DNA from: Sphingosinicella sp041916975
Lineage (GTDB): Bacteria > Pseudomonadota > Alphaproteobacteria > Sphingomonadales > Sphingomonadaceae
DNA: 64,000 nucleotides
Reading direction: 5' to 3'
Assembly (NCBI RefSeq): GCF_041916975.1
Contig: NZ_JAYRYK010000001.1
Span: 992,001 to 1,056,000 of the forward strand
A program made the position numbers and the translations under genes. Below are positions 57,567-64,000 of the stretch, piece after piece. The notes below the pieces were generated by a model, which did not search any database, was not told where the DNA came from, and saw only the letters and a list, made by a program, of their open reading frames with translations. Every line of letters starts with the position of its first letter. Positions within the stretch are counted from its first letter, which is position 1.

Positions 57567-58333
57567 GCGATCTCAATCCAGACCGGGGCGTGATCGGAAG
57601 CCTTCTCGGCGCCGCGCGCATCGCGGTCCACGGTCGCGTTCGACAGCCGGTCCGCGACGCGCGGGCAGAGCAGGAAGTGGTCGATCCTGAGCCCCGCGTT
57701 TCGCGGCCAGCAACCCGCCTGATAGTCCCAGAACGTATAGAGATGATCGTCCGCCGGATGCACGGCGCGCAGCGCCTCCGTCCAGCCCTGATGCACGATC
57801 CGGCGTAGCGCGGCGCGGGATTCCGGCTGCACGAGCGCGTCGTTCGCCATCACCTGCATACTGAACACGTCGCGGTCTTCTGGCGCCACATTGTAGTCCC
57901 CGGCAAGCACGGTGGGCGTTTCGGATGCAAGCAGAAACGCCGCGCGCGCTTCGAGCCGTTTCATCCACGCGAGCTTGTAATCGAACTTCGGCCCCGGCTG
58001 CGGATTGCCGTTCGGCAGATAGATGGACGCGATGCGAACACCGTTCACATCGGCTTCGAGGTAGCGCGCCTGCTCATCCGCTTCGTCACCGGGAAGCCCG
58101 CGCTGCACTTCCGTCGCCGGTTCGCGGCTGAGGATGGCGACACCGTTGAAGCTTTTCTGGCCGTGGACGAGGACGTGATAGCCGAGCGCCTCGATGTCCG
58201 CGGCCGGGAAGCGCTCGTCGACGCACTTCACCTCCTGCAGGCAGGCGACGTCCGGCTTTCGGCTTTCGAGCCATTCGAGAAGGCGCGGCAGGCGCGCGGC
58301 GATTCCGTTGACGTTGAAGGTGGCGATGCGCAT
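57563..58333 (-). CDS. xthA: Exodeoxyribonuclease III
   Basis: 256 residues, endonuclease/exonuclease/phosphatase fold. MRIATFNVNGIAARLPRLLEWL, PDVACLQEVKC (catalytic Glu), VLAGDYNVAPEDRDVF and the final KASDHAPVWIEI (catalytic Asp-His) are all present. AP endonuclease and 3' repair exonuclease. Marks the right boundary of the sphingolipid island. Confidence 0.96.
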   Translation of the reverse strand: MRIATFNVNGIAARLPRLLEWLESRKPDVACLQEVKCVDERFPAADIEALGYHVLVHGQKSFNGVAILSREPATEVQRGLPGDEADEQARYLEADVNGVRIASIYLPNGNPQPGPKFDYKLAWMKRLEARAAFLLASETPTVLAGDYNVAPEDRDVFSMQVMANDALVQPESRAALRRIVHQGWTEALRAVHPADDHLYTFWDYQAGCWPRNAGLRIDHFLLCPRVADRLSNATVDRDARGAEKASDHAPVWIEIA

Positions 58334-58364
58334 GGCGCAGGGCTAACGCGCTGCGGACGTGCGG

Positions 58365-58694
58365 TCAAACCGAGAAGGACGTGCCGCAGCCGCAGCCCGA
58401 CGCTGCGTTCGGGTTGCGCACCTGAAAGGACGCGCCGCCGAGGCTTTCGACGAAATCGACTTCCGAGCCTTCCAGAAGATCGAGGCTGACCGGATCGACA
58501 ACGAGCTTCACGCCCGAAGTTTCGGTGGTGAGGTCATCCGCCGCGATCGCGGTTTCGAGGCCGAAGCGATACTGGAACCCCGCGCAGCCGCCGCCTTCCA
58601 CGGAAAGCCGCAGGATCGCGGGCACGCCGCCCTGCCGGGTGGCGATGGCGGCAACGCGCGCCGCGGCGGCTTCGGTGAGATGAAGTGCGCTCAT
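58365..58694 (-). CDS. A-type iron-sulfur carrier protein (IscA/ErpA family)
   Basis: 109 residues. The three Fe-S ligand cysteines are Cys37 (GGGCAGFQY) and Cys101/Cys103 (SGCGCGTSF). Start MSALHLTEAAAAR at 58694. Carries Fe-S clusters to apoproteins. ErpA versus IscA versus SufA cannot be decided without context; it stands 31 bases after xthA's start on the same strand and may be cotranscribed with it. Confidence 0.93.
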   Translation of the reverse strand: MSALHLTEAAAARVAAIATRQGGVPAILRLSVEGGGCAGFQYRFGLETAIAADDLTTETSGVKLVVDPVSLDLLEGSEVDFVESLGGASFQVRNPNAASGCGCGTSFSV

Positions 58695-58757
58695 GCAGCA
58701 GAGATAGGGGTTTGCGGTGAGCGGTTCAATGACGCGCACCGCAGATGTCAGGAACGA

Positions 58758-59900
58758 TCAGTTTCCGGTCGGCTCCACAGGACCGCCGACCGCGATCGTA
58801 CCGGCGCTCTGCTGCGCGGCGAGCACGCGGTCGCCGGCTTCGAGGAACGGCATCGGGTTCACCTGGCGGCCATCGATCAGCACCTCGTAGTGGAGGTGGC
58901 TGCCCGTGGAACGACCCGTGGAGCCCATGCCGCCAATCTGCTCGCCGCGGGCGATGCGATCGCCCTTCTTCACGTCGATGCGCGACATGTGGCCATAGCG
59001 CGTGACGATGCCGGCGCCGTGGTCGATCTCGACATATTTGCCGTAACCACCCGGATGATAGCGCGCGTCGACAACAACGCCGTCCGCCGCCGCATGGATC
59101 GGCTCGCCGACCGGGCCTGCGAGATCGACGCCCTTGTGCATCGCGGTGTCGCCCGTGAACGGGTCGTAACGAACGCCGTAGCCCGAGGTGTAGGTGTAGG
59201 CCTTCACCGGCTTCAGCGAGGGAATCGCGCTCATGCCCTTTTCGAGCAGATCAAGCTTCTGCCAGCTGACGAACAACGCCTTGAACTGCGGCTCGGCGCC
59301 CGCGAGCGGCGAATCCGCCTTCTCTTCAGGGCCTCCCATGCCGAACGTCGACTGTTTTAGAAAACGCGCAGGCTGAAGGCCGAGACGGCGAATGAGCGCG
59401 CTCGATTTCTCGAAGCGGGCCTCGGCAGCCGTGCGGGCGTGATCAGCAAGCGCAAGCTGTGCGCGGTCAAGCTCGGCGAGCGGCTTCAGGACCGCGGACG
59501 CACCCGCAGCGGCAGGCGCCGCAAGCGCGGGCATCAACGCCCCGAGCTGCGACGGGTCCGCTTTGCCGGAAACGAGCTGGGCAAGGAATTGCTGGCGCTG
59601 TTCGACGCGCGCCGTCGTCTTGGCGACACCCTGGCGCAGCGCGGCGAGTTCGGCGCGCATCGCGGTGACTTCATTCTCCGCCGACGCTTCGACCGTGCTG
59701 CTGCCGATCATCGCGCTCGTCGCCACCGCCGTGTAGGTGAGCAGCGCGGCAAGGCCGGTGAGGCCGATGACCTGCGCACGCGTCGTCAGGCGGTAGACCT
59801 GCATACCGACATCGCGCTTGTAATGAAGGAATTCGCGCTCGGGCAGCCGCTTTGCGACCTTGTCCCGGAGCCCGGATGCGACCGTGTTTATATCCAGCAC
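58758..59900 (-). CDS. M23-family metallopeptidase with membrane anchor and coiled coil
   Basis: About 380 residues. A membrane helix (about 45-70, VIGLTGLAALLTYTAVATSAM) leads to a coiled-coil stretch (ENEVTAMRAELAALRQGVAKT) and a C-terminal M23 domain with zinc ligands in MHKGVDL (His, Asp) and SHLHYEV (His) and SGYGVRYDP at its start. Family: peptidoglycan endopeptidase or EnvC-like activator; the catalytic residues are all kept. Start uncertain: GTG 59900 or TTG 59903 after GCGGGGG, or TTG 59942. Confidence 0.9.
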   Translation of the reverse strand: MLDINTVASGLRDKVAKRLPEREFLHYKRDVGMQVYRLTTRAQVIGLTGLAALLTYTAVATSAMIGSSTVEASAENEVTAMRAELAALRQGVAKTTARVEQRQQFLAQLVSGKADPSQLGALMPALAAPAAAGASAVLKPLAELDRAQLALADHARTAAEARFEKSSALIRRLGLQPARFLKQSTFGMGGPEEKADSPLAGAEPQFKALFVSWQKLDLLEKGMSAIPSLKPVKAYTYTSGYGVRYDPFTGDTAMHKGVDLAGPVGEPIHAAADGVVVDARYHPGGYGKYVEIDHGAGIVTRYGHMSRIDVKKGDRIARGEQIGGMGSTGRSTGSHLHYEVLIDGRQVNPMPFLEAGDRVLAAQQSAGTIAVGGPVEPTGN

Positions 59901-60009
59901 CAAATAAGACCCCCGCACTGCGCAAACGCGATATTCGCGCAATTGATTCGTCTAACTCGTGTTTTGGACCCCATGCCCTCCGAGCCCGGAGCGTTAAGTG
60001 ACAAGCGGC

Positions 60010-60807
60010 CTAAGCGCTTGCAAGTGAATCATAAAATGCCGGCGTCAGACCGGCCTCGATTCGCGCCGAGTCGTTGAAGGGGCGTTTCAACGCACCTTTG
60101 AATCGGGAACCTACAAGCGCCTGGAACGTTTGGGCCGGTTCGATTCGCAGCTCGTCGCACAGGTGACGGAACCAGCGATTCCCCACCGAAACATGAACAA
60201 TTTCATCGTGGTAGATCAGGTTCAGAATGTCGGCACCAAGGTCGTCTCCCGCTGCACGCAGGCGGGATTCGGTCGCTGGCGTCACATCGAGCCCGCGCGC
60301 TTCGAGCACCTGCGGGACCACGGCGAGCCGAGCGAGCAGGTCGTCGGCGGTCGCCATCGCGGCCTCCCACAGGCCGTCGTGGGCGGGGAGATCGCCATAG
60401 GCCGCACCGAGGTCGGAGAGCCGATCGGCGAGCAATCCGAAATGCCGCGCCTCATCGTCCGCCACCGCCACCCAGTCGTCGGTGAAGGCGCGCGGCATCG
60501 CTCCGCCGAAGCGGCCCGCGGCGTCCCACGCGAGATCGATGGCGTTGAACTCGATGTGCGCGAGCGCGTGGAGCAGCGCGATCCGGCTGCGCTCAGACCC
60601 CGCCCGGCCCCGCTTCGGCATCCGCGAGGGCGGCAGCAGTTCGGGGCGCGGCGGACGCGCAGGGCGATCCGGCATCGGCACGTCGTAAACGGCGGCGAGT
60701 TCGCCCGCACGCCAGCGCGCCGCATGGTGCCGCGAGAGCCGGGCCTTTTCTGCCGGGTCGGCCGTCAGCAGAACGGCCGCGGCCGCCGCGCCAATCGTGT
60801 CAGCCAA
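60010..60807 (-). CDS. DUF455 ferritin-like protein
   Basis: 265 residues. The metal-binding helix pairs are visible: ALLHALAHIEFNAIDLAWD (about 78-96) and VADDEARHFGLLADRL (about 115-130), then IYHDEIVHVSVGNRWF near 200-215, all with E..H spacing as in di-iron ferritin-like proteins. The DUF455 group contains MiaE-like tRNA hydroxylases, but most members are unassigned. The start appears to be TTG 60807, overlapping the bcp stop by 8 bases. Confidence 0.85.
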   Translation of the reverse strand: MADTIGAAAAAVLLTADPAEKARLSRHHAARWRAGELAAVYDVPMPDRPARPPRPELLPPSRMPKRGRAGSERSRIALLHALAHIEFNAIDLAWDAAGRFGGAMPRAFTDDWVAVADDEARHFGLLADRLSDLGAAYGDLPAHDGLWEAAMATADDLLARLAVVPQVLEARGLDVTPATESRLRAAGDDLGADILNLIYHDEIVHVSVGNRWFRHLCDELRIEPAQTFQALVGSRFKGALKRPFNDSARIEAGLTPAFYDSLASA

Positions 60808-61264
60808 GCGTCTGCGCCGCCTTCAGCACGGCTTCGGCATGGCCGGGCACCTTCACGTTGTGCCAAACCTCGGCGATTTTGCCGTCGCGGCCGATGAGGA
60901 AGGTGGCGCGCTCGATGCCCATGTATTTGCGGCCGTAGAGCGTCTTTTCGACCCAGACGCCGTAAGCCTCGATGGTCTTCGCATCGGGATCCGAGCCGAG
61001 CTTCACGCCGAGCTCGTGCTTCGCGCGGAACTTCCCGTGCTTCGCGACCGTGTCCTTCGAAACGCCGAGCACGACGGTATCCGCCTTTGCGAACGCCGGG
61101 AGGAGCCCGGTGAAGTCAATGGCCTCTCGCGTACAGCCGGACGTGTCATCCTTGGGATAGAAATAGAGCACGAGCTTCTTGCCCGCGAAATCCTTCAGAG
61201 AGAGCGGCCCCTCCTCGCTGTCGAGCGTGAAGGCGGGGGCTTTCGAACCGGGCTTCGTCATCAT
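60800..61264 (-). CDS. bcp: BCP-type (PrxQ) thioredoxin-dependent peroxiredoxin
   Basis: 154 residues. The peroxidatic Cys44 is in YPKDDTSGCTREAIDF. The resolving Cys five residues later, present in many BCP proteins, is replaced by Asp/Phe here (CTREAIDF), so it should act as a one-Cys or atypical enzyme. KAPAFTLDSEEGPLSL and FLIGRDGKIAEVWHNVKVPGH complete the domain. Reduces hydroperoxides in the cytoplasm. ATGA overlap with the glnE stop upstream. Confidence 0.95.
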   Translation of the reverse strand: MMTKPGSKAPAFTLDSEEGPLSLKDFAGKKLVLYFYPKDDTSGCTREAIDFTGLLPAFAKADTVVLGVSKDTVAKHGKFRAKHELGVKLGSDPDAKTIEAYGVWVEKTLYGRKYMGIERATFLIGRDGKIAEVWHNVKVPGHAEAVLKAAQTLG

Positions 61265-64000
61265 CGTGCCTTTCGTTTGACCGCGAACACCGCCTCCCAG
61301 GCGGCAAGGACGGCCCTTTTGGCCTCCTCCAGCGCGGCTTTCAATGCGTCGAAATCGGCCAGGCCTGTCGCCGCTGCCATCATCGCCTTTGCCGCAACCG
61401 GCTGTTTCGGCGGATCCTCGCCCTCGATCAGCCGGAGTACGACGAGAAGCCGCGTCATCAGATCGTGGGCGCCGAGCACATCTTCGGGCAGCGCCCCCGC
61501 CTTCACGAAATGCGCCGTCGCCGCGCCGAGATCGGGATCGAAGCCCTCGCGGCGCGAAAGCTGAAGGAAATGCACCATGAATTCGAGATCGATGAGCCCG
61601 CCCGGGGCGTGCTTCACATCCCACAGGCCGCCGTCGCGGTGGGCCTTCACCATGTCGCCGCGCATCTCCAGCACCTCGGCCTTGAAGCGCTCGGGATCGC
61701 GGGGTTTCATCAGCGCGGCGGCGATGCCCGCCGAGACGGCCTCTCGGTCCTCCTCCACGCCGTAAACGACGCGCGCGCGGGTGAGCGCCATGTGCTCCCA
61801 GCTCCAGGCTTCCTCAAGCTGGTAGCGCGCGAACGTGTCGATGTTGACCGCGAGCAGCCCCTGCTGGCCGGAGGGGCGGAGGCGCGTGTCCACCTCGAAC
61901 AGCGGCCCCGCCGCCGTGCTGACGGTGAGCGCGCCCGTGAGGCGCTGGCCGAGCCGGTTGAACCATGTCGTCGCTGGCAGTGCCTTCGCGCCGTCCGACA
62001 TCGCCTCGTGGTGGCCGCTGAACAGGAATACGAGATCGAGATCGGATTTTTCGGTGAGAATGGCGCCGCCGTAGCGGCCGAAGCCCAGCACCAGCAGGCG
62101 CCCGCCGGAGACGCGCCCGTGCGTTTCGGCGAACTCGGCCTGCACCGCGTCGGCGAGCACGGCGATCGCGGCGTCGGCAAGCTTGGCGTGATCGCGCCCA
62201 ACGCGGATCGGGTCCGCGCCACCCTCGATGATCTGCACGCCGAGCTGGAAGCGGCGCTCCGCCACAAAGCGGCGCACCTCGTCGAGCTTCAGTTCGAGCG
62301 CGTCGTGGCGGCGCAGGCGCGCGCGCAGCATATCGGTGAGGTCTTCCGTACACGGCAGCGGCGCGAACGCCTCGTTCGACAACATGATGTCGACGATCTC
62401 CGGCCGCCGCGCGAGCTTGCCCGCGAGCACCGGGGCCAGTTCCAGCACGCGCGCGAGCAGAAGCGCGACGCGGGGGTTTGCCTCGATGAGCGCGAAGAAC
62501 TGGATCGACGAGGGCAGCGCGCCGAGGAAATCGTCGAAGCGCAGCAGCGCCTCGCGGCCCGTTCCCGCTTCCGCGAAGGCTTTGACGAGACCGGGGAGTG
62601 CGCTTTCAAGCTCGCGCTGGGCCGCATCGCTGCGCAGCGCGCGATAGCTGCGGTCGCGCCAGCGGGCGATGAGGTCGGCAAGGTCGGCGTGCGGGCCGAT
62701 CCCGGCTTTCTTGAGCGCGGCCTTGAGCTGCGCAGGCTGGCGCGGCAACCGGTCCACCTCCGCCTCGGCGATGAGCGCGTCGTAGATGCGGCCGACGGCG
62801 GTCGCGTGGCGCTTGATCTCGCGCTCCATCGCCGCCCAGTCGCGGTAGCCCGCAAGTGCCGCCAGATCCTTGCGTTCGGGCGCGCGCGTCGGGATCTGGT
62901 GCGTCTGCGCGTCTTCCAGCATCTGGAGGCGATGTTCCGCAGTACGCAGGGCACGGTAGGCGTTGGCGAGCGTTTCGGCCTCATCGGGCTTGATGCGCTC
63001 CGCCGCGACCAGCGCCGCGAGCGCGTCCAGCGTCGCGGGCTGGCGCAGCGTCCAATCGCGCCCGCCAAAGATCAGCTGGTGGATCTGCGCGAAGAACTCG
63101 ACCTCGCGGATGCCCCCGCGCCCGCGCTTCAGGCAATAGCCGGGGCCGACCTCCTGCCGCTCGTCGTAATGATCACGGATCATCAACGACATGTCCTGAA
63201 TGTCGCGCACCGCCGTGTAGTCGAGCGAGCGGCGCCAGACGAACGGTTCGATTGCGGCGAGGAAATCGTCGCCCATCTTCACGTCGCCACCCACGGCGCG
63301 CGCGCGGATGAACGCCGCGCGCTCCCACGCCAGCGCTTCGGACTGGTAATAGGTCTCAGCCCCCCGGATCGGCATGGCGATCGGCGTCACCTCGGAAGCC
63401 GGACGCAGACGGAGATCGACGCGAAACACGTAGCCACCCGAATCGCGCGTCTGCATCAGCTCGACCATGCGGCGGGCGATGCGGACGGCAGTATTGTCCG
63501 GGTCGTCACCCTCGCGCACGACGAGCCGATCGCGGTCGTAGAGCAGGATCAGGTCGACATCGCTCGAATAGTTGAGCTCGCGGCTGCCGAGCTTGCCGAG
63601 CGCGATGGCGGTAAAGCCATCCGGCTCCGCGCCGGGAATGCGCTCGTCTACGGCGATGCGGATCGCGCGGTCGATGGCGCGGTCAGCAAGGTCCGAAAGC
63701 GCCGCTGTTACCTTTTCGAGCGGCCAGCGGCCGGAAATGTCGGCGAGCGCGATGGCAATAGCCGCGATCCGCTTCGCCTCGCGCATCGCGGCACCATCTG
63801 CATCCGGGGCGGCGAGCAGTGCCAGCGCCGTTTCCATCAGCGGTTCGGGGCCTTCCGCAAGGTAACGCAGGAGGACTTCGTCCTCGCGGCGCATCAGCGA
63901 GCGCAGGTACGGAGAGTGCGCCCATGCGCGGGCACAGGCGTCCACGTCCTCAGGCACATCCTCAGGCGTGCCGGTAACGCCGGCTTCGGCAAGGATACGT
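61261..64000 (-). CDS. glnE: Bifunctional glutamine-synthetase adenylyltransferase/deadenylase, 5' end off window
   Basis: At least 913 residues in the window, with the frame still open at the right edge, so the true start is beyond it. Two nucleotidyltransferase domains with GSRELNYSSDVDLILLYD (near the start) and RYGGAILTEKSDLDLVFLFSG (second half) are the signature of GlnE, with the helical regulatory regions between (RGGIREVEFFAQIHQLI and the C-terminal APGGLIDLEFMVHFLQL). Adds AMP to, and removes it from, glutamine synthetase under PII control. It is coupled to bcp downstream. The family length (about 950) implies little is missing. Confidence 0.96.
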   Translation of the reverse strand, partial: RILAEAGVTGTPEDVPEDVDACARAWAHSPYLRSLMRREDEVLLRYLAEGPEPLMETALALLAAPDADGAAMREAKRIAAIAIALADISGRWPLEKVTAALSDLADRAIDRAIRIAVDERIPGAEPDGFTAIALGKLGSRELNYSSDVDLILLYDRDRLVVREGDDPDNTAVRIARRMVELMQTRDSGGYVFRVDLRLRPASEVTPIAMPIRGAETYYQSEALAWERAAFIRARAVGGDVKMGDDFLAAIEPFVWRRSLDYTAVRDIQDMSLMIRDHYDERQEVGPGYCLKRGRGGIREVEFFAQIHQLIFGGRDWTLRQPATLDALAALVAAERIKPDEAETLANAYRALRTAEHRLQMLEDAQTHQIPTRAPERKDLAALAGYRDWAAMEREIKRHATAVGRIYDALIAEAEVDRLPRQPAQLKAALKKAGIGPHADLADLIARWRDRSYRALRSDAAQRELESALPGLVKAFAEAGTGREALLRFDDFLGALPSSIQFFALIEANPRVALLLARVLELAPVLAGKLARRPEIVDIMLSNEAFAPLPCTEDLTDMLRARLRRHDALELKLDEVRRFVAERRFQLGVQIIEGGADPIRVGRDHAKLADAAIAVLADAVQAEFAETHGRVSGGRLLVLGFGRYGGAILTEKSDLDLVFLFSGHHEAMSDGAKALPATTWFNRLGQRLTGALTVSTAAGPLFEVDTRLRPSGQQGLLAVNIDTFARYQLEEAWSWEHMALTRARVVYGVEEDREAVSAGIAAALMKPRDPERFKAEVLEMRGDMVKAHRDGGLWDVKHAPGGLIDLEFMVHFLQLSRREGFDPDLGAATAHFVKAGALPEDVLGAHDLMTRLLVVLRLIEGEDPPKQPVAAKAMMAAATGLADFDALKAALEEAKRAVLAAWEAVFAVKRKAR

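Overview
The window is a continuous, gene-dense, GC-rich chromosome segment of an alphaproteobacterium, most likely a member of the Sphingomonadales. The grounds are a serine palmitoyltransferase that reads like the Sphingomonas enzyme, a ceramide-synthesis gene set, COQ9, an NDUFA12-type complex I subunit, a ubiquinol-cytochrome c chaperone, a PEP-CTERM protein and very frequent ATGA/GTGA stop-start overlaps. I found no rRNA, tRNA, CRISPR array, insertion sequence or prophage, and no gene-free stretch longer than 300 bases.

Layout. 1-9.5 kb: 3' end of a glutathione reductase gene, a TetR regulator, class II DAHP synthase, a MAPEG protein, a small cytochrome-like protein, lepA, a PEP-CTERM protein with a sigma-54-type promoter, a pnuC / NadR-like kinase / rluA operon, rpoZ and a LigB/DODA-type dioxygenase. 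9.5-25.3 kb: an S9 peptidase, the overlapping chain rsh-pyrE-pdxJ-acpS-lepB (acpS has no ATG, GTG or TTG start), a DUF559 gene set inside copies of a palindromic repeat, an FKBP isomerase, rpsU, COQ9, feoAB with a Fur-box-like site, ssb, a predicted sigma-54-driven small RNA, yceD, a cytochrome c chaperone, bamE and a K+-independent proton pyrophosphatase. 25.4-34.9 kb, minus strand: a riboflavin/thiamine block ribD-ribE-ribBX-ribH-nusB-thiL-fliL-like, where the ribBX product carries an N-terminal helix-turn-helix and an 18-bp perfect palindrome lies just before its gene; then a TonB-like gene with a Zur-box-like palindrome, gltX and nadE. 35-43.6 kb: plsY-dprA-aat, a minus-strand group (DUF2155, MlaD, NDUFA12, DUF192, double cold-shock protein), a coxG-xdhC-molybdopterin/MobA-like maturation operon and recX.

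43.7-57.6 kb is the most notable part: a sphingolipid island. A plus-strand operon encodes a fatty acyl-AMP/ACP ligase, a CerR-like reductase, an acyl carrier protein and serine palmitoyltransferase. A minus-strand module follows: a Tam41-like nucleotidyltransferase, a lipid kinase resembling ceramide/diacylglycerol kinases, and a DUF2141 protein. A second plus-strand run encodes LptF and LptG permeases, a MOP-superfamily flippase, a glycerophosphotransferase-like protein, a fatty acid hydroxylase and a bCerS-like ceramide synthase. Read together, the island could load an acyl chain onto the ACP, condense it with serine, reduce and N-acylate the base, hydroxylate the chain, phosphorylate and perhaps cytidylylate the ceramide, and export the product with dedicated LptFG-type machinery. 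Synthesis is well supported by homology; the head-group and export steps are inference.

57.6-64 kb: xthA, an A-type Fe-S carrier, an M23 peptidase, a DUF455 ferritin-like protein, a BCP-type peroxiredoxin and most of glnE, which runs off the right edge.
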